Positions 43,041 through 51,692 of a stretch of DNA of 64,000 bases are shown piece after piece. The stretch comes from Candidatus Calescibacterium sp. Lineage in GTDB: Bacteria > Calescibacteriota > Calescibacteriia > Calescibacteriales > Calescibacteriaceae. The notes under the pieces were generated by a model. It ran no database searches, was not told the origin of the DNA, and saw nothing but the letters and a program-made list of their open reading frames with translations. Made by a program: the position numbers and the translations under genes. The stretch lies in NCBI GenBank assembly GCA_025060505.1, contig JANXBU010000003.1, forward strand, positions 62,001 through 126,000, read 5' to 3'. How positions within the stretch are numbered: the first letter of the stretch is position 1; each line of letters begins with the position of its first letter.

Positions 43041-44063
43041 ATGGGAAGTGTTAAGGATGTAGAGTTGTTGAGGCCACCCACTGAATCAAGGTCGGGGGAG
43101 GGTATATTTTTGTTCTCAGATAGATTTTCTGTTTTTGATTGGGGTGTTATGCCAGACCTAATAGATGGCAAAGGTAAGTCTATTTGCATTATCGGAGCTT
43201 GGTTTTTTGAAAAACTTCAAGACTTGGGCTTAAAAACTCACTACATAGGTGTGCTTGATGACGGAAAAGTCAAAAATCTCAAAGATGTCGTATCTCCTCC
43301 ATACAGAATGCTTGTGAAATTTCTCAGAGTGATAAAACCAAAATTAGATGGAAAATCTTATGACTACTCCGATTTCAAAAAACAAGATGGAAACTTTGTT
43401 ATTCCTCTTGAAGTAATATACAGAAACTCTTTGCCTGCTGGATCAAGCGTTTTCAGAAGATTGAAAGAAGGGAAAATCTCTTTGGCCGATATCGGTCTTG
43501 ATGAGTTTCCGAAGGAAAACACAAAACTCAAAAGCCCCATAATTGATTTTTCTACAAAATTTGAAAGCCAAGATAGATACATCTCTCAAGACGAAGCAAA
43601 GAGCATAGCTGGACTAAAAGATAAGGAGTTTGAGAAGATAAAAGAATATACTCTGATTGCCAACAAAGTTATAACGGAAGCTGTTGAAAGAATTTCAGTC
43701 TCAAATGAAGATGGTAAATTTGAATTTGGTTTTGATGAAAACAGACAGATAATTTTTGTTGATGTTATAGGAACACCAGATGAATGCAGATTTATGTATG
43801 ATGGAATACAGGTAAGTAAAGAAGTCTTAAGATCATATTACAGAAAAACAGATTGGTATGAAAAGTTGGTTGAAGCAAAAAGCAGAGACTTTGTAAAGTG
43901 GAGAGAACTTGTTGGTCAAAATCCTCCCACTTTACCAAACGAAATAAAAAAACTTGTTTCGGAGCTATATATGTCCTTTTGCAATGAGATAACACAGAGA
44001 GATTGGTTCAAAGTAAGATCTTTTAAAGATGTGGTAAAAGAAGTGAAATCTTATTTTGGATGA
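43041..44063 (+). CDS. purC: Phosphoribosylaminoimidazole-succinocarboxamide synthase
   Basis: In this 340-residue SAICAR synthase, the N-terminal GSVKDVE and FSDRFSVFDWGVMPD segments carry the ATP-site residues, VIPLEVIYRNSLPAGSS is the family signature and FVDVIGTPDECRFMYDG (PurC IGTPDE) is the second. It catalyses purine synthesis step 8. Length and motifs fit the long form seen in archaea and some deep-branching bacteria. No other pur genes are nearby. The flagellar operon begins 32 bp after its stop. Confidence 0.93.
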   Translation: MGSVKDVELLRPPTESRSGEGIFLFSDRFSVFDWGVMPDLIDGKGKSICIIGAWFFEKLQDLGLKTHYIGVLDDGKVKNLKDVVSPPYRMLVKFLRVIKPKLDGKSYDYSDFKKQDGNFVIPLEVIYRNSLPAGSSVFRRLKEGKISLADIGLDEFPKENTKLKSPIIDFSTKFESQDRYISQDEAKSIAGLKDKEFEKIKEYTLIANKVITEAVERISVSNEDGKFEFGFDENRQIIFVDVIGTPDECRFMYDGIQVSKEVLRSYYRKTDWYEKLVEAKSRDFVKWRELVGQNPPTLPNEIKKLVSELYMSFCNEITQRDWFKVRSFKDVVKEVKSYFG

Positions 44064-44095
44064 GAAGGTAGGAAAATTTTTCACTGGAACACATT

Positions 44096-44923
44096 TTGCA
44101 TCTTTCAGGCGTGGGACTTTCTCATCAGGCTCTTTACATAGGTGCTTCCGGAGCCTATGCAAACCAGAGAAAACTTGAAGTTATATCGAACAACCTTGCT
44201 AACACATCAACTCAGGGATACAAAAAAGATATACCTGTTTTCATAGCCATACCAGAGACAAAGTCTCCCATAACTCCGCTCAATCCAAAGCTCTACTTTG
44301 ATCTCCATAAGGAGCAGATAAGCCAAAGAATGGTCATGTTTGATGAAACCTATATGGATTTCTCCCAGGGTACTTTTATAGAAACCGGAAATGTTCTTGA
44401 TTTAGCTATAAACGGAAAAGGTTTTTTTGCTGTTGAAACTCCAGATGGTGTAAGGTTCACGAGAGCTGGAAATTTTTTCTTATCGCAGGAAGGTTATATA
44501 ATCACTCAGGATGGATACAAAGTTCTTGGTGCCAAGGGAGAACCTATGAAGATACCCTTTGATGAGTGGGCTCCGGAAGACATTGTGGTGACACCAGATG
44601 GTGGAGTGTTTGTAGGAGTTAGACAGGGAGATTCAAGAAAAAGCGTATTTGTAGATAAAATAGCAGTTTATGAAATTCCACAAGATATAACTTTAACAAG
44701 AAAAATTGGGCAAAATCTCTTTGAAGTTTCTGATCAGGAGTATGTACTCGAGGCTCAGCAATACGAGATACTTCAGGGATATCTTGAAACTTCTAATGTG
44801 AATCCTATAACAGAAATGATGGCTTTGATAGAAGCTCAAAGAGCTTATGAGATGAACACAAGAGTTATTACTGCTACTGACTCATTGATGGCTACATCTG
44901 TGAGAGAATTGGGTAGGGTATAG
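44096..44923 (+). CDS. flgF: Flagellar basal-body rod protein FlgF
   Basis: A 275-residue rod protein with the flagellar N-terminal signature LEVISNNLANTSTQGYKKD, the GTFIETGNVLDLAINGKGFF block, and the C-terminal NPITEMMALIEAQRAYEMNT helix. This set and its place before flgG identify it as FlgF, a proximal part of the rod. The start is uncertain: TTG 44096 or GTG 44111. It forms the first gene of the flgF-flgG-flgA-flgH-flgI-flgJ operon, close behind purC. Confidence 0.92.
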   Translation: MHLSGVGLSHQALYIGASGAYANQRKLEVISNNLANTSTQGYKKDIPVFIAIPETKSPITPLNPKLYFDLHKEQISQRMVMFDETYMDFSQGTFIETGNVLDLAINGKGFFAVETPDGVRFTRAGNFFLSQEGYIITQDGYKVLGAKGEPMKIPFDEWAPEDIVVTPDGGVFVGVRQGDSRKSVFVDKIAVYEIPQDITLTRKIGQNLFEVSDQEYVLEAQQYEILQGYLETSNVNPITEMMALIEAQRAYEMNTRVITATDSLMATSVRELGRV

Positions 44924-44968
44924 ATTTGTTTATTTATTTTGTAAGTATTTGAAAGGAGGTACAAAGCC

Positions 44969-45763
44969 ATGTTCAGAGCATTGTGGACATCTGCAACTGG
45001 AATGTCGGCACAGCAAAAAAATCTTGATACAATATCCAACAATCTTGCTAATGTGTCTACACCGGGTTTCAAGAAATCTCGTGTTGAGTTTGAGGATCTT
45101 GTTTATCAGGATCTACTTATTCCTGGGGCAGAAACATCTCTGCAATCAACTCACCATCCAACTGGAGCTCAGATAGGAAGTGGAGTCAGGGTATCGGGTG
45201 TAACAAAGGTAATAACTCCGGGTGAGCTTGTTGAAACGGGTAGAGAATTCGACTTGGCAGTGGATAGTGAAGGATTTTTCCAAGTTCTTCTTCCAGATGG
45301 AAGCATAGCATACACCAGGGCAGGAAATTTTCAAAAATCAGAAGATGGTGTTCTTGTTACTCCCCAAGGTTATCCTTTGTTTCCAGAGGTCGTTATTCCA
45401 CAGGAGGTAATTCAGGTTCAGGTAAGTCACGATGGAGTTATAACTGGTATTATACCTGGGCAGGAATCTTCTCCGATAGTTCTTGGACAAATAGAGCTTG
45501 CAAGGTTTATAAATCCATCTGGACTCAAATCAATAGGTAAAAATCTTTTTGTGCAAACTTATGCTTCCGGTGATCCAATTGTTGGCATTCCGGGGCAGGA
45601 GGGTTTCGGAGAGGTTCTACAAGGATTTCTGGAGATATCAAATGTGAATGCAGTTCAGGAGATGATAAGTATGCTTCTTTCTCAAAGAGTTTATGATATG
45701 TGTTCTCGTTCAATCATTGCAGCAGATAATATGATGGCAACAACGGTCAACATAGTTAGATGA
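44969..45763 (+). CDS. flgG: Flagellar basal-body rod protein FlgG
   Basis: A 264-residue distal rod protein. The N-terminus MFRALWTSATGMSAQQKNLD and NNLANVSTPGFKKSR, the middle GELVETGREFDLAVD and the C-terminal NVNAVQEMISMLLSQRVYDM helix match FlgG. It has a strong Shine-Dalgarno sequence (GAAAGGAGGT) 9 nt before the ATG. It assembles outside the inner membrane into the flagellar driveshaft. The 81 bp behind it contain a duplicated fragment of flgA. Confidence 0.96.
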   Translation: MFRALWTSATGMSAQQKNLDTISNNLANVSTPGFKKSRVEFEDLVYQDLLIPGAETSLQSTHHPTGAQIGSGVRVSGVTKVITPGELVETGREFDLAVDSEGFFQVLLPDGSIAYTRAGNFQKSEDGVLVTPQGYPLFPEVVIPQEVIQVQVSHDGVITGIIPGQESSPIVLGQIELARFINPSGLKSIGKNLFVQTYASGDPIVGIPGQEGFGEVLQGFLEISNVNAVQEMISMLLSQRVYDMCSRSIIAADNMMATTVNIVR

Positions 45764-45781
45764 GATCCAGTAAAAATTAAA

Positions 45782-45812
45782 AGGGAAAAATTTTCATAGG
45801 AACGGTTTTTGC
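45782..45812 (+). repeat. 31-bp copy of a flgA segment in the flgG-flgA gap
   Basis: Positions 45782-45812 match 46062-46092 inside flgA in 28 of 31 bases, exactly 280 bp away. Both are translated in the same register within their local frame (GKxFIGTxFA). The copy is upstream of the flgA start and is not translated in a known gene. It looks like a remnant of a partial duplication. Confidence 0.7.
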
Positions 45813-45844
45813 TAAAAATCAAGAAAGGATAGGAGGTGATAACC

Positions 45845-46498
45845 ATGAATTTCTTGGTAATTATATCTTTGATTTCCCTGACAGAATCGGATATAGTTCA
45901 GAAAATAAGGCAGGAGATAAGTTGTGATGATTGTGATATTAAAGTTTTATCTTATCATCTCCCATTTGGAAAAAAAATTGAAGAATTTGATTCAGTCGAG
46001 ATAATCTCAAAGGATACGAAAGCTTACGGTAGAAAGATATTTACCGCATACTTTGCAAAGGAGGGAAAAAATTTCATAGGAACAATTTTTGCCTATGTTG
46101 ATAAGATGGTTCAGGTCTTGGTTCCAACCAGAAGAGTTGAAAGAAACGAGAAATTGAGTTTTTCTGATCTTGAAATCAAATTTGTCCCACTCACGCTTGT
46201 TCCAAAAGATTTTCTGTCTCCAGATGAGATATCTGGCAGAGAGATTTCCTTGAAAGTTCCTGTTGCAAAGGGTGAGATTTTAAGAAGAGCACACATTGCA
46301 GATGAGCTTGTTATTAGGAAGGGTGATAAGGTAAAACTTGTTCTGGAGAATCCAAAATTCTATATTGAGTTTCCTGCTATTGCTTTATCTGACGCAAAGA
46401 GTGGGGAAGAAATAAAAGTTAGGAATCTGAATTCAAACAAAGTTGTTTATGGTAGGGCAAAAGAAGGAAGGATAGTCATTGTCAATTCCTTTGATTGA
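45845..46498 (+). CDS. flgA: Flagella basal-body P-ring formation protein FlgA
   Basis: A 217-residue FlgA whose C-terminal SAF-like half carries VPTRRVERNEKLSFSDLE and the end VRNLNSNKVVYGRAKEGR, a typical FlgA closing motif. It is a periplasmic chaperone for FlgI. The N-terminal signal (NFLVIISLISL) is short. I use ATG 45845 because AGGAGGTG sits at 45831-45838; a GTG at 45836 overlaps that site and is rejected. Confidence 0.92.
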   Translation: MNFLVIISLISLTESDIVQKIRQEISCDDCDIKVLSYHLPFGKKIEEFDSVEIISKDTKAYGRKIFTAYFAKEGKNFIGTIFAYVDKMVQVLVPTRRVERNEKLSFSDLEIKFVPLTLVPKDFLSPDEISGREISLKVPVAKGEILRRAHIADELVIRKGDKVKLVLENPKFYIEFPAIALSDAKSGEEIKVRNLNSNKVVYGRAKEGRIVIVNSFD

Positions 46499-46524
46499 AT
46501 TTTGATAGTATGGAGGGAAAAAGT

Positions 46525-47217
46525 ATGAATTCTAACATAATTTACAAAAAGAATCTCTGCAAGTTTCTAAGCGTAGCTTTTTTGTTTGCTATATCTTGTG
46601 CAAGTAGAGAGACCCCGGAACTTCCAAAAGCAGAGAACGAAGAGATAGAAGTTTCTCAGGAGATACAGAAACAAGAGGGAGCTTTGTTTTATGACAATTC
46701 GCCGTTATCTAACATGTATGCTGATATGAAAGCAAAAAGAGTAGGAGATATAGTTATAGTTCGTGTAGTTGAGAATGTTGTTGCTACGAATGATCAGAGA
46801 AAGGAAGCTTCAAGGAGATCAAAAATGAAATACGATATTGGGGGAAGTTTATCAAAGACAAAAGGATTGGAGGAATTGTCTATTGGAGCAGGAGCTGGTG
46901 GAGAAAACGATTTTTCTGCAAAAGGTGTTCAGAAGAGCAAGAATGAGTTTATAGCTTCGGTTGCAGCTCGTGTTGTGAAAATATTGCCGTCAGGTAATCT
47001 TGTTATAGAAGGAGAAAAATACATAAAGCACAACTCTGAACTTCAGAAACTTTATGTCAGAGGGATTGTAAGACCAGAAGACATAATGCACGATAACTCG
47101 GTTTTGTCAACCGCTATTGCTAATGCCAGAATAGAGTATATATCTGAGGGGGACTTTGCTACTAAATCAAAACAGGGGTGGCTCCAGAAAATTTTAGATT
47201 TTATATCTCCGTTTTAA
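46525..47217 (+). CDS. flgH: Flagellar L-ring lipoprotein FlgH
   Basis: A 230-residue L-ring protein with a signal peptide and lipobox, LFAISC (cysteine near residue 24). SNMYADMKAKRVGDIVIVRV is the L-ring start motif and the C-terminal half has SGNLVIEGEKYIKHNSELQ, DNSVLSTAIANARIEY and GWLQKILDF. It forms the ring in the outer membrane around the rod. ATG 46525 with GGAGGG upstream is chosen over TTG 46495, which lies within flgA. Confidence 0.95.
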   Translation: MNSNIIYKKNLCKFLSVAFLFAISCASRETPELPKAENEEIEVSQEIQKQEGALFYDNSPLSNMYADMKAKRVGDIVIVRVVENVVATNDQRKEASRRSKMKYDIGGSLSKTKGLEELSIGAGAGGENDFSAKGVQKSKNEFIASVAARVVKILPSGNLVIEGEKYIKHNSELQKLYVRGIVRPEDIMHDNSVLSTAIANARIEYISEGDFATKSKQGWLQKILDFISPF

Positions 47218-47229
47218 AGGGAAAATTTT

Positions 47230-48366
47230 ATGTTTGGTGTTGAAAAATCAAGAAAAGTTTTTAGAAATTCAACGAAGGTTTTGATTCTTTCTTCTTTTTC
47301 ATTGTTTGTTTCTTTTCTGCTTTCTGCTAATGCTTTTGGAGCGAGAATAAAGGATATTGCTTCTGTTGAGGGGGCTCGTTCTAATTTCCTTATTGGTTTC
47401 GGTATAGTTGTTGGTTTGCGAGGAACAGGAGATATAATATCTCCGAATCTGACGGTTCAAACTCTTATAAACCTTCTCCAGAAAATGGGAATAAGACCTG
47501 ATCCTACTGCTTTGAGAAGTTTTGGAATTATGGCACCAAGAACAATAAGACCAAGAGATTCTGCAATATGTATGATCACAGCTGAACTTCCGCCGTATGC
47601 TAAGCCCGGAATGAAAATAGATGTTCAGGTTGCAGCTATGGGGGATGCAAGAAGTTTGAGAGGTGGACAGCTTATTCTGACTCCACTTTTTGGACCAGAT
47701 GGCCAGATCTGGGCTCTTGCTCAGGGACAGGTTATAACCGGAGGAAAGCAGGTTTCTGGATCAACAATTGATGGAGGATTTCCAACTGCTGGTAGAATAC
47801 CAGGAGGAGGGACAGTTGAAAGAGAACTTCAACATAACTTGAATGATAGAAGATTTATTAGAATATTTTTGAACAATTCTGATTTTTCTACTGCTAAATC
47901 TGTTGCTGATTCTATAAATAGCTTTGCTGGTGTTGATCTTTCTTATGTTCAGGATGCGAGAACTGTTTTCGTTGTTATACCGGAAGAGTTTACAGGTAGA
48001 GTTGCTGAGTTTATATCTACTATAGAGAATCTCGTTGTCTCTACAGATTCACCAGCAAAGGTTGTAATAAATGAAAGAACAGGAACGGTGGTTGTGGGAA
48101 AAAATGTTGGAATTTCGGAAGTAGCGGTAGCGCACGGAGAAATAGTAATAAAAGTTAGGAAAGAACCTTCGCCACTCCCCCCGGAATTCGCTACCGCTAT
48201 GCCCCAATTTGAGGAAAGAAAGATAAATATTCTTGCACCTGCTGCTACTGTTGATGAGCTTGTAAGAGAGCTCAACAGAATAGGAGCTTCTCCACAAGAT
48301 ATAATATCAATCCTTCAAGCTCTCAAAGGAGCCGGAGCCCTGCAAGCTCACATATCTACTGAATAA
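47230..48366 (+). CDS. flgI: Flagellar P-ring protein FlgI
   Basis: This P-ring protein of 378 residues has a long signal peptide (about 1-37, cleaved before ARIKD). The mature chain has DIASVEGARSNFLIGFGIVV, GLRGTGD, VTAxxPPYAKPGMKIDVQV-like and SLRGGQLILTPLFGPDG, and ends IGASPQDIISILQALKGAGA. The P-ring surrounds the rod in the peptidoglycan layer. The gene is 12 bp behind flgH and 6 bp ahead of flgJ. Confidence 0.97.
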   Translation: MFGVEKSRKVFRNSTKVLILSSFSLFVSFLLSANAFGARIKDIASVEGARSNFLIGFGIVVGLRGTGDIISPNLTVQTLINLLQKMGIRPDPTALRSFGIMAPRTIRPRDSAICMITAELPPYAKPGMKIDVQVAAMGDARSLRGGQLILTPLFGPDGQIWALAQGQVITGGKQVSGSTIDGGFPTAGRIPGGGTVERELQHNLNDRRFIRIFLNNSDFSTAKSVADSINSFAGVDLSYVQDARTVFVVIPEEFTGRVAEFISTIENLVVSTDSPAKVVINERTGTVVVGKNVGISEVAVAHGEIVIKVRKEPSPLPPEFATAMPQFEERKINILAPAATVDELVRELNRIGASPQDIISILQALKGAGALQAHISTE

Positions 48367-48372
48367 AGAATT

Positions 48373-48756
48373 ATGAAAACGAATGATATATTATCTTTAA
48401 AGACAAACGCAACAAATAAAAACAAGCCAAACATAGCAAATAAAAACAATGAAATTTACAGTCCCGATTCTTTTACTGTCTATCGTCTCCCTTCTCCAAA
48501 AAAGAGTAGGCAAGTTGTCAAGGAGGTTGCAAAAGATTTTGAAGCTTTCTTCATAAGAGAGTTCTTGAAGGATTCATTACAGATATCCGGAGAACTTTCT
48601 GAGAAATACGGATATTTCTACAAGGAAATCATAATTGATGTTCTTTCTCGTAGCTCATCTTTTGGAATAAAGGATTTTTTCGAAAAAGCAATAGAGAATC
48701 AACTTGAAGCTATGCAGAGAGGTTATATAACTAAGAAAAATTTTGGAAAGTATTAG
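48373..48756 (+). CDS. flgJ: Flagellar rod-assembly protein, FlgJ N-terminal domain
   Basis: A 127-residue protein with the rod-binding domain of FlgJ: VAKDFEAFFIREFLKDSL and EKYGYFYKEIIIDVLSRSS. The C-terminal muramidase domain of enteric FlgJ is absent, as in many bacteria. It likely caps the growing rod. It is the last gene of the flagellar operon. Confidence 0.88.
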   Translation: MKTNDILSLKTNATNKNKPNIANKNNEIYSPDSFTVYRLPSPKKSRQVVKEVAKDFEAFFIREFLKDSLQISGELSEKYGYFYKEIIIDVLSRSSSFGIKDFFEKAIENQLEAMQRGYITKKNFGKY

Positions 48757-48912
48757 TTTTTCATTTTTCTTTCAATTTTCGGAAGATTTAAACTTTGGAA
48801 TCTTTTTGTTCTGTTGTAATCATCATCTATGTGGATTTTGAGGTCTTATATTTTCATCCAGAGAGTTTTGATGTTCGCAACAAAGTAGAATCTTTTATTT
48901 TTCTGTTATTTA

Positions 48913-49488
48913 TTAGAAGCCTCTTTCTGTTTTCTTTTTGAGTTCTTCATCTAGTTTTTTGAGCATTTCGTCTGATCTTTCTTTTACAAGTGCTCTGTGC
49001 TGTTGTCTTGCTGCTTCTCGCATTTTGTCTGCTAAATTCATAAGAGCATTATTTATTTCCAGTGCTGCAAGACAGTAGTGTATTTTCTTCTTTTCATCTA
49101 TATATCTATCTATTATTTGAGACCCAACCAGAGTTGCTTCTGTAACTGTTTTTATTATACTTTGAGTGAATTCATCGAGACCTTCTTTCTCTGGATTAAA
49201 GAAGTCTCTGTTGTTTTCCATAAAGTCTGTCACGAGCGACGCGACGTATGTGTTCAGAATTTTTGCAAGTTCTGCTCTTGCCCGGGTATCGCATCTGGTT
49301 CTATCCATTGCTTCACTTGGAGTTTGATTTGCGACACCAACTCCGTATATTTTCTGTTCCTGCGGAAATGCTCCAGAACCTTTTCTTACCCATTCCGGTT
49401 CCTTTTTCGCACAAGAGTAGAGAATAGATCCTAAAATTAAAAAGGAAATAAACGCTGTAGCTAATTTTTCCGTGTTTTTCCTTGTCAT
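48913..49488 (-). CDS. LPP20-family lipoprotein
   Basis: A 191-residue lipoprotein with signal and lipobox ILYSC (cysteine near residue 26). The LPP20 domain follows: PEWVRKGSGAF, KIYGVGVANQ, DTRARAELAKILNTYV and the C-terminal HYCLAALEINNALM. This family includes the Helicobacter LPP20 protein and the FlgP/FlgT relatives associated with the flagellum. The position directly after flgJ, though on the other strand, suggests a motility-linked role; this is an inference. It has a Shine-Dalgarno GAGGAGG before the ATG. Confidence 0.85.
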   Translation of the reverse strand: MTRKNTEKLATAFISFLILGSILYSCAKKEPEWVRKGSGAFPQEQKIYGVGVANQTPSEAMDRTRCDTRARAELAKILNTYVASLVTDFMENNRDFFNPEKEGLDEFTQSIIKTVTEATLVGSQIIDRYIDEKKKIHYCLAALEINNALMNLADKMREAARQQHRALVKERSDEMLKKLDEELKKKTERGF

Positions 49489-49625
49489 AAATTCCTACCT
49501 CCTCTCTAATTTAATTTAATCACTTGCGTTGATCTTTGTTATTTTTGAGTCGATATTTGAACATGACCAAAAAGATTTGGAAATATAGAAATGTTTTGTT
49601 GTATCAGATATTATTTTGTATAGTA

Positions 49626-50348
49626 ATGAATGATGGTAAACCTAAATACAAAAGAATACTGCTGAAACTTTCGGGAGAAATATTTGGAGGAGAAAATAAG
49701 TTCGGATTTGAACCTGATGTTTTCAAACAAATAGCTTCACAAATTATAGAGGCTTATGATCTTGGTGTTCAAATTTCTGTCGTTGTTGGAGGAGGAAATA
49801 TAATAAGGGGAGTTATTGCGGAAAAGATCGGAATAGATAGAGCTACTGCCGACTATATGGGAATGCTCGCAACTGTTATAAACGCTCTACTGCTGCAGGA
49901 GGTCATTGAGCAGAACAAATATGCTTGCAGAGTTATGAGTGCAGTTCATATTCCAGCAGTTTGTGAGCCTTATATAAGAAGAAGAGCTATAAGACATCTT
50001 GAGAAAGGAAGAATTGTTATTTTCGCTGGTGGAACAGGGAATCCTTATTTCTCAACAGATACCTGTGCGACCTTAAGAGCATCTGAAATAAAAGCAGATG
50101 TTATTTTGAAAGCAACAAAGGTAGATGGAATATATGATTCTGATCCAATGATAAACAAGAGTGCAACAAAGTTTGATTCAATAAGCTATTCAGATTTTCT
50201 CAGATTACAGCTTAAGGTTATGGACGCTACAGCTGTTGCTCTTTGCATAGAAAGAAAAATCCCAATCATTGTATTCAATGTCTACGAAAAAGATAATCTG
50301 AAAAAAGTTCTACTCGGAGAAAAGGTTGGAACTTTGCTTCATCCCTGA
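49626..50348 (+). CDS. pyrH: UMP kinase
   Basis: A 240-residue hexameric UMP kinase with RILLKLSGEIFGG, VVGGGNIIRG, DYMGMLATVINALLL and AGGTGNPYFSTDT. It phosphorylates UMP to UDP. ATG 49626 is chosen; upstream in-frame ATG codons at 49563 and TTG 49536 would add a nonhomologous N-terminus. In most bacteria pyrH is next to tsf and frr; here frr is at 57899-58474 on the other strand. Confidence 0.97.
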   Translation: MNDGKPKYKRILLKLSGEIFGGENKFGFEPDVFKQIASQIIEAYDLGVQISVVVGGGNIIRGVIAEKIGIDRATADYMGMLATVINALLLQEVIEQNKYACRVMSAVHIPAVCEPYIRRRAIRHLEKGRIVIFAGGTGNPYFSTDTCATLRASEIKADVILKATKVDGIYDSDPMINKSATKFDSISYSDFLRLQLKVMDATAVALCIERKIPIIVFNVYEKDNLKKVLLGEKVGTLLHP

Positions 50349-50411
50349 ATAATGTAATTTTCAATTTTTGATCAGAATTTTGCTCAAAAGTAAGAAATGC
50401 AAGCAATGAAC

Positions 50412-51023
50412 CTAAAAATCCTTTACTTCTTCAAAACCATCTGGAATTGCTATATCAATATTGAAATTTTTATACGATACTTTTTTCACCTTCATTCTTA
50501 TACCTATTTCTTTTGAAAAAATTTCAACTTTATCAATAGGGAATCCAATCTCTGTTGTATATATCATTATTTTGCTAACATTCTTTATCGAGTTTTCCTT
50601 TGGTATAAGTTCATAAACCCCCTTTTTTCTGCTGTTTATCTCAAAGAAATTTATAATCTCATCAGACCCGGATAAAATCTGAATGATCAGATTTTCGGAG
50701 ACACTATCTGATAACTTCTTTGTATAAACTTTTTTCTTATCTGGAAATACGAACTGTAATAAATTACCGTCTGAGATTATGTAACTGTTCTTATAAGATA
50801 TTCTGAAAGTTAAAGGGGCTTGGAATTGTATATCGCCAGATTTTCTCTGTATTATTCCTTTCTGTTCAAAAACTTCTTCATCAAATTCAACTTTCCATTG
50901 TTTAATTTTTCTGAGATTATTGAATATGTCTTTGAGTTCAGTAGAGCAGAGTAATCTTTGAGGATTTGATATTGAAAAAACAAAGGTAAGTGAGAAAATC
51001 AATATGCTTATCTTATGTTTCAT
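50412..51023 (-). CDS. lolA: LolA-like outer-membrane lipoprotein carrier
   Basis: A 203-residue periplasmic protein with a signal peptide (about 1-27) and the LolA beta fold: QWKVEFDEEVFEQKGI, KSGDIQFQAPLTFRISYKNS and the IISDGNLLQFVFPDKKKVYTK segment. LolA carries lipoproteins from the inner to the outer membrane. Identity is inferred from the strand pattern, since LolA sequences vary widely. The window contains several lipoprotein clients (FlgH, LPP20, the fibronectin lipoprotein). Confidence 0.82.
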   Translation of the reverse strand: MKHKISILIFSLTFVFSISNPQRLLCSTELKDIFNNLRKIKQWKVEFDEEVFEQKGIIQRKSGDIQFQAPLTFRISYKNSYIISDGNLLQFVFPDKKKVYTKKLSDSVSENLIIQILSGSDEIINFFEINSRKKGVYELIPKENSIKNVSKIMIYTTEIGFPIDKVEIFSKEIGIRMKVKKVSYKNFNIDIAIPDGFEEVKDF

Positions 51024-51675
51024 TCTGATAAATTTATTTTCCGTTGGAGGAGATTTTGAAATTTCGGAACGGATGAAATGTAGTATTTTGTCTGAAATAT
51101 TTAAACAGATTTTTTATTGGAGTATGTGTTTAGATTTTTGTCCGAATTTTAGCCGAAGAACGATCTAACACAATTATGAGGTTTATTGCAAAAATTGAAG
51201 TATTGTGTGTGTAGATTTTAAGCACTTTTACTCTATGCTGAATAAGGGCTACAGATGATTTGGAAAGGTAATCTTGTTACTTTTCAGATGTATTCTTATG
51301 ATTTGTGGTTTTGTAATTTCAAGTTTTTTGGGAATGATTTTCTTGTTCGCGCGTTTGCGATTGACTAAAAGAATTGACTAAAAGATTTCTGAAAATTGTG
51401 CTATGTGATTGTTTTTTTTTAGCATAAACGATTATGTTTTTTGACATAAGGAGCCCAGTTGCGGAGAAATTTGAAAAATATGATGAGGGCTTCTCTTTTG
51501 ACCTTTACCTTTAATTTTTTTGATTTTTCTTTTATTTTCCTTTTCATTTTCCTTTTTATTTTTCTTTTCTTCTTTGATTATTTGAGATTTTTTGTTTTAG
51601 GAGAAATTTTCGGTCTGAAAAATTTTGGAATTTCCTCAGGGGATTAAGCTCCTCTGGGGGAAAGGAGGAAAAAAT
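51024..51675. other. 652-bp upstream region of the porin/phosphate block
   Basis: No protein gene can be supported. It contains a tandem 13-bp repeat at 51360-51385, a TTGACA hexamer at 51441-51446, a pyrimidine tract of about 80 bp (51500-51580) and the porin ribosome-binding site. The tract is translated as a low-complexity Phe/Leu/Ile string in one frame (51459-51647), which I do not call as a gene. The region is probably a regulatory zone with a long leader. Confidence 0.5.
51360..51385 (+). promoter_or_regulatory. Tandem 13-bp direct repeat upstream of the porin gene
   Basis: ATTGACTAAAAGA occurs twice without a gap, at 51360-51372 and 51373-51385. Direct repeats of this length in front of phosphate genes recall response-regulator binding arrays such as PhoB/PhoP sites, although the usual period is 11 bp and the sequence is not a Pho-box consensus. 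The distance to the porin ATG is 290 bp. Confidence 0.45.
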
Positions 51676-51692
51676 ATGGTTAGCATCGCGGG
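51661..51692 (+). repeat. Direct repeat, upstream copy, at the porin start
   Basis: AAAGGAGGA at 51661-51669 and TATGGTTAGCATCG at 51675-51688, followed by CGGG, recur after the pst genes at 55741-55749 and 55752-55765, followed by GCGGG. The copy here covers the porin ribosome-binding site and first codons. Two copies in the same direction flank a 4-kb block of four genes. Confidence 0.75.

Noticed and set aside
51459-51647. 62-residue Phe/Leu-rich ORF upstream of the porin
   Set aside because: It is the translation of a long pyrimidine tract and runs into the porin leader; no family resemblance.
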